The notes: generated by a model not told the origin, from the sequence alone. 64,000 nucleotides of DNA from Asterias rubens (GCF_902459465.1 NC_047078.1:2899691-2963690), one strand, 5' to 3'; shown: positions 1 to 10,485, numbered from the stretch's first letter. Translations and numbers: made by a program.

Positions 1-108
1 TCCAATTGAGATGACCAATTGGTCACAGATTTGTTATGTATGCATTGCGATACACCAAGTTAGAATACGGGTCTTTGACAATTACCAAGGTGTCCATCTA
101 GTGCAGTT
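1..108 (-). repeat. Family A fragment (end of element)
   Basis: Matches the conserved outer part of family A in reverse: ACACCAAG, GTCTTTGACAATTACCAA and GTGTCC occur in the usual order. The element is cut by the window edge and its outer end is degraded (no clean TTTAAA). Confidence 0.6.
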
Positions 109-314
109 AAACACCTACTTGAACCAAAACGGAAACAAGTTCGACCAGTATTCTCACTTGGTGTGAATTTTGACTTATTTGGTCATCTCTAGTTGCAAAA
201 GAATATTGACAGAAACCTGGTTGTACACATTTGTGCGCTTTCAGTTGCCTACTAAAAGGGCGTCAGGCCTGAAGTATTTTATCAGATTAAAATTATTTTG
301 GGGTTGAACAAAGA
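109..314. other. Unassigned spacer
   Basis: No coding signal. The 181-290 stretch carries weak resemblance to the family A interior (GTTGCAAAAGAATA, CTTTCAG, GGCCTGAAGT), so it is probably a decayed A2 copy. Confidence 0.3.
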
Positions 315-390
315 ATTAACCAGAGTGAGATTTGAACCAACGACCTCCGGATTAACGTGCCGGCGCTCTACCATTGAGCTATCTAGCCCT
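315..390 (-). repeat. tRNA-derived SINE head (Asn-like)
   Basis: On the minus strand the stretch reads like a tRNA: an A-box like TAGCTCAATGG, an anticodon arm with GTT, and a B-box like GGTTCAAATC. Base 33 before the anticodon is C instead of the near-universal T and the acceptor stem does not pair, so this is judged a SINE or tRNA pseudogene rather than a working tRNA-Asn. Confidence 0.5.
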
Positions 391-629
391 ATAGTTGCGG
401 TGTCCCTATTGTCAATATCTATGTTTAGGGGTGCCAGTCAGATGCCATACAACCGTTAACTGCTGTGTAGCCAGGGATTACCCAAATTACGATACAACCT
501 GGGAAGCGGCAGCCAGGGGATCACCTTAAGGGGATGCGACTTTTTGTTTCAGATATCAATATAAACCACAAGGGAAACTCACCAAGTAAATTTTGAAGGG
601 ATTTTTAGGGTTGAACAAAGAATTTTGGG

Positions 630-800
630 GAGAAATACCTCTTACTCAAAAACTACGTTACTTCACAGAGGGAGCCGTTTCTCACAATGTTTTATACTAT
701 CAACAGCTCCCAATTGCTCATCACCATGAAAGTTTTATATGCTAAAAATTATTTTTAGTAAAAACAAATAGTGACAAATGTCTTTAAAGGGCAAACGTAA
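630..800 (+). repeat. Family A, 3' half
   Basis: Contains the diagnostic run CAGAGGGAGCCGTTTCTCAC followed by AATGTTTTATACTATCAACAG and a degraded CTTTAA end. The 5' half is missing. Confidence 0.7.
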
Positions 801-1038
801 ATGTCAAGTCATATGAACTTTATCCCAAATCTGTGTTCATCGATACGCAATAACGCAATGAATGTAAAGGCATCCACTTGAAAGGGGCCGTGTCTTCATA
901 ATCACAGTATTTGTGTTTGGGCATGGATCCAAACATGATGACCACCAAATCAGAAAAAAAAATCTTTAAAGACATCGGGTAAGTTTGGTATTGCCGAAGA
1001 CGGTATCCTGGTGCATCCCAAATGCATAAAATCAAAAA

Positions 1039-1265
1039 TCTGTGCAAATTTGGTCATCGAAGTTGCAAGAACACAATGAAAGAGAAAACACCCTTTTAGC
1101 ACAAATGTGTGTTCTTTCTGATGCCGGAGAAAGGCCTGAATTCTGTTTCAGATTAAATATTTTAGTGATAAAATTACCTCTCTCTATGCGTTACTTCAAT
1201 TCAGAGGGAGTGGCGTTTTGCACATGTTTTATTTTTCCTCCATGTTTACTATCAACAGCTTTCTC
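1039..1265 (+). repeat. Family A2, degraded interior
   Basis: Shows GTCATCGAAGTTGCAAGA, AAAACACCC, a degraded central GGCCTGAA hairpin and TTCAGAGGGAG in family A order. Both outer ends are lost. The 113-residue ORF across it is a by-product of the repeat. Confidence 0.6.
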
Positions 1266-2389
1266 TGGTTTTAATGTTTTCTTTTGTGTGATTTTTAAAT
1301 GTTTCAGTGCAATCACCTTTTTATATTGTATAAATTATATTGTTATCGTTGGCAGGGGTCTGGTTTATTTGCACATCTTTTGATGACAGTTTTTATACTT
1401 TTGTTTTAACCAAACCTTGACAGCCCCTGTACAACTTGTAACTATTGTGTATGTCTAAAGATAAAAATAAAAAAACTTAAAAAAAACTATACAGTGCCTT
1501 TAAAGGGAGCCATCACAATTATCGCGGGCGTATGAATTTAACTGGATGTCTCGCCACACACTCGCTGTGACCCGCAGACGACACAGCCCCTTTAAAGGCT
1601 CCATGGATCCAACATACGGGGATTCTCATCAATGCGCAGTCTATAATGCGCTATGCGGTGACCCCGGGTCATCTATATTTAGCGTGGGGAAAAACCCATT
1701 TTGTGCAATACATATCCATTGACTAATATTGCATACACGAAAACGCAAAAGATGTAGCAACCTTTGATATGATGAGAGGCCACTTTAATATTATGTTTGG
1801 ATTGGTTTCTTTCGTCTGGTTTCGTCTTCTTTCGTCAGTGTTAATTTCTAGTTGAGTATTGCACCACATGCATGTTCGTAGCACCAGAAATGTTGGTCAT
1901 GATTAGCAATTGTTGTTATGATGATTAATAATCATTGGTAAGTTTTAAATAGGATTTACATGTATGTGTATACACGGATTTCGCAATCGAAAAGCTCGAT
2001 CAAATGGGGCATGTTATTTTGCCCCCAAGCCCGCATGATCTTAACAGGATCTGTTTCAAATTTGAAGCTTATAGTATTTTTTTTCTTCTCAAATAATGAG
2101 CACTAACACTCAGTTATAAATCATGGTCGTGTTTCATCTTGTTCAGTTTTTGATATAAGTATAGTATGGATATTATATCCCCCTTTGAAAGCACGTGTTT
2201 TCCCGGACCCGTTTTAGAAATTTGATGTCACATCCCTTCATGAATTCCCTATATAAACCATATGAGTCGTGTACGTACCACACAACATCCCTACGATTTG
2301 TGAAGTGTACTTGTAATGCAAGGCTCATGTTGACCTGGTCAATATAAAAAGAAACGGTCACTTGAAGTCGACTGCCACTGTTCGATCGT
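1266..2389. other. Intergenic, nothing coding seen
   Basis: AT-rich DNA with no supported exon. A TATATAAA at 2250-2257, in a slightly more CpG-rich patch, could be a promoter of the TRIM gene downstream, which appears to have a 5' intron; there is no direct evidence for this. AAAAATAAAAAAAC near 1465 looks like a retroelement or poly(A)-like tail. Confidence 0.3.
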
Positions 2390-2575
2390 TAAAGGCCACG
2401 ACTAAACCCTTTATCATGCTGCCACTATTGGTCATGTTGTTCACAACATCATGTCAGTAATGATTAGTAATATTTATTGTACAAAAAGGAACCAGACTAT
2501 TTCTCCTCCCAGCCTCAGTCCGGTTACATTGAGTTGAATTAGGGAAAATTAAGATGGCCGCCCTACATAACCTCA
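2390..2575. repeat. Family M copy 1 (degraded)
   Basis: About 180 bp related to the copies near 7.7 and 46.6 kb. Shared blocks are CTTTATCA, TTGGTCATGTT, CCAGCCTCAGT, CGGTTACATTGAGTT and AAGATGGCC. The element is roughly palindromic at its ends in better copies. Confidence 0.55.
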
Positions 2576-2978
2576 CGTTATGGTTTTGAAGAAACACAGA
2601 TTTTTAAAAGCAATTTTCTTCTTTTGTTGTATAACAAGCAGCTGTTCCAGATTTGCACACAGCTCAAATCATAAAGTATCCCGCTAATGTATTTCTTAAT
2701 TATTTTCTCGAGAATACCTTAATGCCTCCTTTATAATTTTTTTATATTATACTTGGAATAAACTGTTGTTAACAATATTGCTTACAGTTTATATGGCATA
2801 TATGAGATCGCCATGACCATCATGCATACAGATATTTCATGTTTTATTTAATTATAATTGTTTTATTTAACTATTTTGGCATTTATAGTACCATCGGTCC
2901 TTTTGGTTGTGTACAAGATAATTAAGTAAATTCTTTTTTATTAACAATAAATTGTGTTACTTTTGTGTCTCATTATAT

Positions 2979-3019
2979 AGATGACTGGTGTTAATACTGC
3001 TACAAAATGGGTGAAGTAA
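2979..3019 (+). promoter_or_regulatory. 3' splice site plus overlapping uORF before TRIM
   Basis: TTTTGTGTCTCATTATATAG ends at 2980 and fits a 3' splice site, placing a 5'-UTR intron just upstream of the TRIM coding exon. The first base after the AG opens an ATG (2981) whose 12-codon frame closes with TAA at 3017-3019, overlapping the TRIM ATG at 3007 in another frame. If this splice is used, ribosomes meet the short frame first, which could lower TRIM translation. Splicing is inferred from sequence alone. Confidence 0.4.
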
Positions 3020-4950
3020 CAACAGCCGAGGATGTGCTGAAGAAAATCAGCGCAGAACACTTGGAATGTTCAATATGTTGCAGTCGCTACAACCACCCGA
3101 AGATTCTTGATTGCCTGCATAGCTTCTGTGCCCCATGTCTCGAAAATTACAGGAGAGTGCAGCATCCAAGCAGTGTCAAACTTCCATGTCCATTGTGTCG
3201 CCGAGATACCCCTCTGCCAAAGGAGGGCGTCCTTCTTGGGCTTAAAGGCAATTTCAACTTGACTGCCTTAGTGGAGGAATTCACTAATCAGGAGAGTCTT
3301 GTGCGGAGGCAGCAGTCTCAGATCGTCTGCGAGGTGTGCGAGGATGAAGAGGCCAACTCTAGGTGTATTGAATGCAAGGACTACCTGTGCGGCGAGTGCC
3401 AGAAAGCTCACCGCAGAGCTGTCAAGACGAAGAAGCACGAGATAGCCACCCTGGAAGACCTGCGGTCTGGCAAGGCCTGTTTCAAGAGCAAAATGAGAGA
3501 TGAGATTCCAAAGTGCCAGAATCACCCAACTCAAGAAGTGGTCTTCTTCTGCACCACCTGTCAGGTCTTGATTTGTCACGTGTGTACAGCTCTAGATCAC
3601 AGCAACACCACTCATGTCTACGTGTACATTGAAAAAGCTGAGAGGTTATTCCGAGAAACAGCCAAGATTCTGCTCTCGAAGGCAACTGATTCCACGGCTG
3701 AATTCAGGTCCGCGAAGAAGGTGATCGACCACGCCATGCAGACACTGGATGGTGTGATTGCGGCGGCTTCGGCTGATATCTCGAAACGTGCCGATGAAGA
3801 TGTCGCAAGGGTTCGACAACAAGAAGACATCTTGAAAAAGAAGGTTTCAGAGATCGGCATTGAGAGATTGAAGCTGTTAGAAACGTCACATGATACCTAC
3901 TGCGAAAGTCTGAAGTGGGCTGAGCATACGCTGGAAAAGGCAACCAGCGTCCTTGAACAGTCGAGCCGCTTCGAGGTGCTTGAGCTAAAACAACAACTTG
4001 TGAAGAACTTGACAGATGTGTCTGAGCAGCAAGTACCAGGTCCAGTTGAAAGCCTGTCGCCGTTCATTGCCTTCAGCCCAGATCCTGTGAAGACCAAACA
4101 ACCACTTGGCAAGATACTGCTTGAAGAAAAATGGGAGATGAAGACACAGTTTGATGTAAAAGGATCCAAGTTGGCAGCTAGCATTGCAGCCTTCACCACC
4201 AATGATCTAATAGTCGCAGACTTAGAAACGCACAAGATAAGCGTTTTCACTCCAAAGGGTAGTTTCAAATACTACTTTGACACGCCTGCCTCTCAACCAG
4301 TTGGGAAACTCTACTGCCCTTACGATATCTCTGTCACAAAAGACGACAGGGTCGTGGTAATAAATCAACCCAGTAAAGAAGCTTCTACGGCAACAGTGAA
4401 GGTCTTCCAGGCACACAACGCTAAAAAGATAAGACACCTGCTGAACATCACACCGTTGCATGTGAGTAAGGCTCATGAAGACTACGATATATCGTGTATA
4501 GGGGCAGACGAGAACCACATCGCAGTGGGCAACACGGCTAAGAAGGAAATCACTCTCTACCAAACAGACGGCTCTCTGATATCCACAATACCAGCTGCAA
4601 TGATCGACAGGCGGTTGGAAATCAGTAACCAGGGACGCCTCATCTTCAGCAACTACGACCATTCTAAACTCGTTTCACTGGACATGGAAGGCAATGAGAT
4701 CTTCTGCGTTGATACCGTCTTGAATGGGGTTAAGGTCAAACCGGCTGGCATGTGCTGTGATCGCTTTGGGGAGATTTACATCGTTCTACATGCAGGTCAA
4801 GAGGGTGAGATACATCACTACAGCGCTGAAGGAGCACACATCCGACGGATCGCTCAGCATCTCGTGAACCCGTTGGGGTTAACAATCATGCCTAATGGTG
4901 ACTTGGCTGTTGCTGATATGCTTTCTGTAAAGATCTATCACAAGGTATGA
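3007..4950 (+). CDS. TRIM family RING E3 ubiquitin ligase, single exon
   Basis: 647 residues without an intron. A C3HC4 RING finger lies at 21-64 (C21, C24, C36, H38, C41, C44, C61, C64), B-box 1 at 108-144 (C108, C111, C120, C123, C128, C131, H135, H144) and B-box 2 at 170-203 (C170, H173, C182, C185, C190, C193, H198, H203). A coiled coil covers roughly 205-335. The rest (about 375-647) has repeated beta-strand units like an NHL or WD propeller, as in TRIM2/TRIM56/TRIM71 relatives; no B30.2 domain is seen. All zinc ligands are present, so ubiquitin ligase activity is expected. Substrate is unknown; relatives act in innate immunity and RNA control. The start has a good context (AAAATGG). Intronless TRIM genes are often lineage-expanded, so orthology to one vertebrate TRIM is not claimed. 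Confidence 0.93.
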   Translation: MGEVTTAEDVLKKISAEHLECSICCSRYNHPKILDCLHSFCAPCLENYRRVQHPSSVKLPCPLCRRDTPLPKEGVLLGLKGNFNLTALVEEFTNQESLVRRQQSQIVCEVCEDEEANSRCIECKDYLCGECQKAHRRAVKTKKHEIATLEDLRSGKACFKSKMRDEIPKCQNHPTQEVVFFCTTCQVLICHVCTALDHSNTTHVYVYIEKAERLFRETAKILLSKATDSTAEFRSAKKVIDHAMQTLDGVIAAASADISKRADEDVARVRQQEDILKKKVSEIGIERLKLLETSHDTYCESLKWAEHTLEKATSVLEQSSRFEVLELKQQLVKNLTDVSEQQVPGPVESLSPFIAFSPDPVKTKQPLGKILLEEKWEMKTQFDVKGSKLAASIAAFTTNDLIVADLETHKISVFTPKGSFKYYFDTPASQPVGKLYCPYDISVTKDDRVVVINQPSKEASTATVKVFQAHNAKKIRHLLNITPLHVSKAHEDYDISCIGADENHIAVGNTAKKEITLYQTDGSLISTIPAAMIDRRLEISNQGRLIFSNYDHSKLVSLDMEGNEIFCVDTVLNGVKVKPAGMCCDRFGEIYIVLHAGQEGEIHHYSAEGAHIRRIAQHLVNPLGLTIMPNGDLAVADMLSVKIYHKV

Positions 4951-5007
4951 GCTTCCATTCATGAAGCTCCCAATAGGTTCTCAATTGGTGGGAGTTACGA
5001 CTGGAAA

Positions 5008-5140
5008 CAATGGAGACTTTGGAACGCTAGGTGGCAGCAGACTTAGCAGGGACATTTTCATTGCTTACATATTTTTGAGCATGCGCAAACGTCTGAGCAA
5101 AGTAGATTTACATGGTAAGTCTGCTGCCAGCCAGAGTCAC
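5008..5140 (+). mobile_element. Family B MITE, degraded, in TRIM 3' region
   Basis: Begins CAATGGAGACTTTGGAACG and carries GGCAGCAGACTTA and its inverse AAGTCTGCTGCC, like the two near-identical copies at 47.4 and 53.0 kb. It lies 57 bp after the TRIM stop, so it may be part of the 3' UTR. Confidence 0.6.
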
Positions 5141-5932
5141 TAAAACCTACCCGTTTTTTGAAGTATGTGAATAATTTACAGCTTGAACTATCTCGGTGAT
5201 CATCATGCATAAAGTCTTTTTACGAAAATAGTGTTTGCAAACTTATGTTTTAATTAGTGGCGTTTGATAAGGTGGCGGCGCTCTTTCTACTCACCGGTCC
5301 TTCGCCAGTGTTTTCAGCGTCTAGAACAATAGAAAGGGACGGCTTAGTGGGACGCCCTCTATTGCCCCAAAAGTCTCTAAGGTAGAACTGATGAGTAGGT
5401 ATACACATTCATACCGGGAAGACACTAGGGTCCACGAATGCAGGCGTATACACACTTGGGTGCGTGGGGCATCAACATTGGAAAAATCTCCATTAATCTC
5501 TCTGATACGCAGTTCCCCTTATCGTGGGAAAAGAATCTCCGGAGGCAAAGATCTCCTGCCCGCGAATTTTTTTTTCCAGGATGGTAAAGGCCAATAGATT
5601 TGCATACACGCTCCCATTGGCTGCCACGCACTTGACGCTGAATTATTCATCAGTGGGAATTCAGCTATTGCCCGGCACATCGGCACGAAGGAGAGGGGTT
5701 GAGTGAACAACATAGCCTGGTTTAACAACTGCACGGTTAAACAATAAAATAATTACGCAAAGCATATAAAAATTTGTTTTACCTGCATTTTGGATGTTCA
5801 TACTCGATGTGATTCTTGCCAAAATCACGAGAAAGAGTACGATACGCTCTGGAAACATGAATCTTTCGAATGACTGTACAACGGTTATGTTTCCATACAA
5901 AAACCTGTAACAGAGTAAATATGAAGCTCGAT
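5141..5932. other. Intergenic, possible TRIM 3' UTR
   Basis: No convincing exon. Overlapping ORFs of 60-112 codons occur on both strands at 5390-6000 but have no splice-site support or recognisable motif. An AATAAA occurs at about 5743 and could serve as a poly(A) signal. A local CpG-richer stretch lies at 5270-5360. Confidence 0.3.
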
Positions 5933-6047
5933 TTAAGAACAGTCTAAGCTCCCTCAATATTTTGTGGACCAATGTTTCACAGTTAGAAAGTCCCGTCAAT
6001 GTATTTCAAGATAATGTATAGAAGACCATTCCACTTAAAATCAATGG
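5933..6047 (+). repeat. 115-bp direct repeat, copy 1
   Basis: Starts TTAAGAACAGTCTAAGCTC and recurs at 7576-7692 with scattered mismatches. The two copies flank an interrupted family A element. Confidence 0.75.
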
Positions 6048-6063
6048 AACGGTCAATAGGTCC

Positions 6064-7579
6064 ACCCTTAGGGCACTGGACACTATTGGTAATTGTCAAA
6101 GACCAGTCTACTCACTTGGTGTATCTCAACATAATGCACAAAATAACAAACCTGTGAACATTTGAACTCAATTGGTCGCCGAAGTTGCGAGATAATAATG
6201 AAAGAAAAAACACCCTTGTCACACGAAGTTGCACTGCAAAAACGTTGGTCAAATCATTTGTTGGGCAAAGTAACTTCAACAATTATTGGTCGATAATTGC
6301 CCAACAAAACCAATAATTGGTGTTGGACAAACATTTTGTTTGCCAATTTTTTGTTTAAAAAGCGGAACAAAATTTGGGCAAGTGTTGGGCAAATAATTCG
6401 TAATCTGAATTTATCATAACTGTTGGTTACACTTTTGCTTATTTATTGGAGCAACTTTTTTGGTAATTTTAGTTAATTTCGATTGTTGGTTAAAATGATG
6501 CACATCAAAATCATCCGATCATGCGCACTACGATCAAAGAGTTGCCCAAAAGTTGGGCAAGGTATGAAAAAACATAACGATATTTTCCAACATGGCGAGT
6601 GGAGGAGTGGCTGTGACGAGCGGGGTTTTCCAGTAGATATAGATCAAATTTGAAGGTTAGTTTTTAACTAAATATGAAGTTGTGTTTTCTATTCAGTCGA
6701 ACATAGTCGTGACAGTTGCAGAGGGAGCAACAAAGTGACACTACTGTTGAATTAGTTTCAGTTTTTAGTTTCAGTTTTTTCATGCCATTTAGTGCAACGC
6801 CGGTTGTGGCATGGCATGTATGCGTGTGCTTGCGCTGCGATTGTCACGACTGTGTACCACAACTGAACAGGAAACAAACTGTATTTAGTTGAAAACTAAT
6901 CTTCCAAAGCATCTACAAATTGAGCACCCTCTCGATTTTGAGAGAGATGCCAAGGTCACATCTCACTACCGTTTGCCATCGTGGAAAAGATATTGTCTAT
7001 GCCTGGTTGTATGACGTATCACAAAAGAAACTGTAAATCAAAGGGTGAAATATATTCACCATTTGTTGGATAACACCGAAAAAGGTTAAATCATTAATAA
7101 AATCATCGCCCAATAAGTGGGTTATTGATAATGTATTAAATACCCAGAAAATGGGTAAACAAAAAATTACCCAACTGTTGGTTACCAAAATATACCCAAC
7201 TATTGATGAGGAAATAATACCCAATTATTTGGCAATCAGAGTGCCTAACTTTGATGGGTAATGTTTTGCCCAAAAGTTGGAGGAGTTCACTATTCGCCCA
7301 TAATTGGGTAAAAAGTTGGGAATTTTTTTTTCCCAATTTGTTTACAGTGTGTATGCTTTTATTTTTATTTAGTTGATTTCGAGACCTCAAATTCTAAATC
7401 TGAGGTCTCGAAACCGAATTCGCTGAAAATTACTTCTTTTTCGAAAACTATGTCACTTCAGAGGGAGCCGTTTCTCACAATGTTTTATACTACCAACCTC
7501 TCCTCATTACTCGTCACCAAGTAAGGTTTTATGCTAATAATTATTTTGAGTAATTACCAATCGTGTCCACTGCCTTTAA
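6064..7579 (+). mobile_element. Family A1 element split by an insertion
   Basis: The left part (GGGCACTGGACACTATTGG to CACACGAAGTTG, 6064-6231) and the right part (7350-7579, with the GAGACCTCA/TGAGGTCTC hairpin, CAGAGGGAGCCG and a CTTTAAG end) form one standard element when the 1118-bp insertion between them is ignored. Confidence 0.8.
6232..7349. mobile_element. 1.1-kb CACTG...CAGTG non-autonomous transposon
   Basis: The ends are imperfect inverted repeats (CACTGCAAAAACGTTGG against CACTGTAAACAAATTGG). Comparison with intact family A copies shows it sits in the run GAAGTTGTGTGC and duplicated only TG. Subterminal regions are crowded with TTGGGCAA/TTGCCCAA (left) and TTGGGTA/TACCCAA (right), which look like transposase-binding repeats. 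The middle (6580-7010) is different, more complex sequence, possibly captured. No transposase frame is seen. The superfamily is unresolved. Confidence 0.75.
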
Positions 7580-7692
7580 GAACAGTCTAAGCTCGCTCAA
7601 TATTTTGTGGACCAATGTTTCCTAGTTTTAGAAAGTCCCATCAATGTATTTCAAGATATTAAATAAAAGTTCATTCCAGTAAGAAAAAAATG
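7576..7692 (+). repeat. 115-bp direct repeat, copy 2
   Basis: Second copy of the 5933-6047 sequence. Its first bases TTAAG coincide with the TTTAA end of the family A element. Confidence 0.75.
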
Positions 7693-7698
7693 GAGGTC

Positions 7699-7872
7699 TA
7701 AAGACCTTTATCACGCTGGCACCATCTTGGTCATGTTCCTTGTTTCAAATAACAGTAATGAATGCTAACATTCATTGCACACGGCACCCGACTATTATTT
7801 CGTCCAGCCTCAGTTTGGTTACATTGAGTTCGACATGAGTAAAATCAAGATGGCCACACCATGATAAAGGTC
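7699..7872. mobile_element. Family M MITE copy 2
   Basis: Bounded by inverted AGACCTTTATCAC and the matching GATAAAGGTCT, with the inner pair CACCATCTTGG and CAAGATGGCC. Copies lie at 2390 and 46588. Confidence 0.7.
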
Positions 7873-8069
7873 TATAGGACACCATTATCACCAGTTATAG
7901 CCGTAACCGTATGTAGCCACCAAAGCAACACGTATACGGCCTTTGCTTGAATTATTGATGCATCTGAATATTATATAAATAATAAATACTGCCCTCTATT
8001 GCTTGATACCGATTGTCCGGTCGCAGCTCAAGCAAATCGCGGTCGACCTTATTAAGACAGCAAGGGCCA
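7873..8069. other. Short spacer
   Basis: Nothing recognised; it includes GTAGCCACCAAAGC, which weakly recalls the GTAGCCAC tract near 56.17 kb. Confidence 0.2.
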
Positions 8070-8457
8070 TTAAAGGCAGTGGACACTATTGGTAATTACT
8101 CAAAATAATTATCATCATAAAACCTTTCTTGATTACCAGTAATGGGGAGAGGTTGATAGTATAAAACATTGTGAGAAACAGCTCCCTCTGAAGTGACGTA
8201 GTTTTCGAGAAATCAGTAATTTTCCACGAATTTGATTTCGAGACCTCAAGTTTAGAACTTGAGGTCTCGAAATCAAGCATCAGAAAGCACACAAATTCGT
8301 GTGACGGAGGGTGTTTTTTCTTTCATTAATTATCTCACAACTTCGACAACCGAGTGAGCTCAAATTTTCACAGGTTTGTTATTTTATGCATATGTTGAGA
8401 TACACCAACTGTGAAGACTAGTCTTTGACAATTCCCAATAGTGTCCACTGTCTTTAA
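8070..8457 (-). mobile_element. Family A1 element, complete
   Basis: Complete copy on the minus strand: TTAAAGGCAGTGGACACT at the left, a perfect central hairpin (GATTTCGAGACCTCAAG and its inverse) at about 8235-8275, and GTGTCCACTGTCTTTAA at the right. The TTAA at each end fits a TTAA target-site duplication. Confidence 0.85.
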
Positions 8458-8517
8458 ATCCATTAAAGGCCCTATACCATAATGAGTGTAATTTAGTTAT
8501 TAGTACGGGTAATAGTA

Positions 8518-8667
8518 GACTTGATTCAAGTCCCGTTCTCGTGCGAGAGGTCCCTAAGCATGCCCGCAGTTAAAATGTATCGTGGTTCCGAACAGGTTGG
8601 GGAATGCAGAGCATCACAAACGATAGTTTCCTGTCGATGGCACGGGATTTGGGACTTGAGTCAAGTC
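8518..8667. mobile_element. Family N, short inverted-repeat element
   Basis: A 17-bp inverted pair, GACTTGATTCAAGTCCC and GGGACTTGAGTCAAGTC (one mismatch), bounds 150 bp. Each end also lies near GGGTAATAG, so the true element may extend slightly further. Confidence 0.6.
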
Positions 8668-9462
8668 TAGGGTAATAGAAGTGATTGATCCTTTCATAGC
8701 CAATTCAAAACAACTTTCTTAACCAATTATTATTCAAAACAACTTTGGAACTAATGTGCTATTATTGAACCGAACCATTTGACCCACTTATGTTGCCTTG
8801 GACATCAAACATTTTGCGAATTGGGGCACAACACGTGATTTTACTATGTTTGATGTCCCTTCAGGGCCACCGTACCAGAGCCTCAGTTAGGGTCTACAGT
8901 CTGGTGATTGACTAACAACATGGGCACTCACATGTATGTATTTCCAGACCTATATTAATGTGATTTTGTTTAACAAACAGTTTAAGTTATCACAGAGCTC
9001 CCATAACTTGCTCCTATCGCTATTTGTTCAAACACTCATTCGTCACGTTTTCTGAAGGATTGAAGTTCTTGGGTTGATTATGTGTCAAAGGTTAACATGT
9101 GTACTGCCTGGGCTGTATGGCTTGTAACTGTTAATTAATCGGCGTTGATGATAGTGTGAAGGTGGGATGGTTCACTCTTTCAATGCATAATTATTTTCTT
9201 AGATGGAATTTTTGTGTGTGCGGTGTTTTTGTTTTTCAGCCTTTTTAATACTTTACCTCGCACTTGTAACAGTTTTGTAGGTTGATACTGGAGGGGTAGT
9301 AGTTAAAGTAATAATACAAAAAATTGTGATTTAGGTCTTATATAAATATAGCGCTCAAATATTTTACCCAGTGACGCTCCAAGGCGCTTCAGCGCTCATC
9401 ATTTTTTTGCAAGGTATGCGGAGCATAAGTTTTGGTGTATGATACATACACATCACCATGTA
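8668..9462. other. Intergenic, no gene seen
   Basis: No exon supported. About 9335-9400 (TATAAATATAGCGCTC ... CAAGGCGCTTCAGCGC) resembles the 3' tail seen in SINE or non-LTR copies of this genome. Confidence 0.3.
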
Positions 9463-9838
9463 TTAAAGGCACTGTACACGTTTGGTAATTGTCAAAGACC
9501 AGTCTTCTCACTTGGTGTATCCCAACATAAGCATGAATTAACAAACCTGTGAAAATTTGAGCTACATTGGTCATCGAAGTTGCGAGAAAATGATGAAAGA
9601 AAAAACACCCTTGTTGGACAAATTTGTGTGCTTTCATATATGAATAAAAGACTTCAGAAGTCTTTTATTATTTTAGTGAGAAATTGCCTCTTTCTAAACA
9701 TCTTTGCTACTTCAGAGGGAGCCGTTTCTCAAACTAAAACATTTAATGTTTTATACTTTCAACAGCTCTCCAACTAAGTAATTTTTTAAGTTAATATTTT
9801 TTTTAATAGTAATTACCAAACGTGTACCTTCCCTCTAA
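9463..9838 (+). mobile_element. Family A2 element, complete
   Basis: The outer parts match family A, but the central hairpin is AAAAGACTTCAGAAGTCTTTTA-like instead of GAGACCTCA. The right end is degraded (CTTCCCTCTAA). Confidence 0.8.
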
Positions 9839-10485
9839 ACATATGTTGTGCATTATGCAGCCAATCATGTAGCAATGTAAAGTTGTTTGCAAAAAGTGCA
9901 CTTTCTACACAATTATAGTCTTGTCGATGCTGTTTATTTTTTATCTTCGGTGTCATTGTAAATAAATAAATTAAGGGCCCCCATTAATAAGAAGCTGTAC
10001 TTAAACAAATTTATATCAACAACTAAAATACATTATTGTTTTAATGTCCTTTTACTCCGAGTAAAAAACCTATATCTGGTGAAATAAACATTATTTCAAT
10101 GAGCGTATAATGGTGACTGCTAAAGGTGTAGGCCTTTCTATAGCTAAACCGTGAATATTTTATAGGAAATGTACTTTGCCTGGCCTACGCCATCTATTAG
10201 TCATTATATACCTCAAGCGTACAGAACCTTGTCATTTGACTGGTGGAGAACATGCCAAGTGTCACTCTTTAATTTGCGAATATAGACGTATAATTGTAGA
10301 CCTTGAGCATATAATTATATCACCTTAATGTGCTTTCCAAACTGCCACTTTGGAGATCACGTGCACATTAAAAAAGTACACGAGGCTATTATAGGTCATA
10401 ATTAATATTGATATAATGGTTTTGTTGTCCATTATACGCAAACCAGAGGACGGTAATTTCATAGGCCCTTAACAGCTGCGCCACA
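9839..10485. other. Intergenic, no gene seen
   Basis: AT-rich, with several AATAAA-like strings (9960, 10080) but no linked coding sequence. Confidence 0.25.

Noticed and set aside
315-390. Functional tRNA-Asn (GTT) gene
   Set aside because: C instead of T before the anticodon and no matching acceptor stem; more likely a SINE head.
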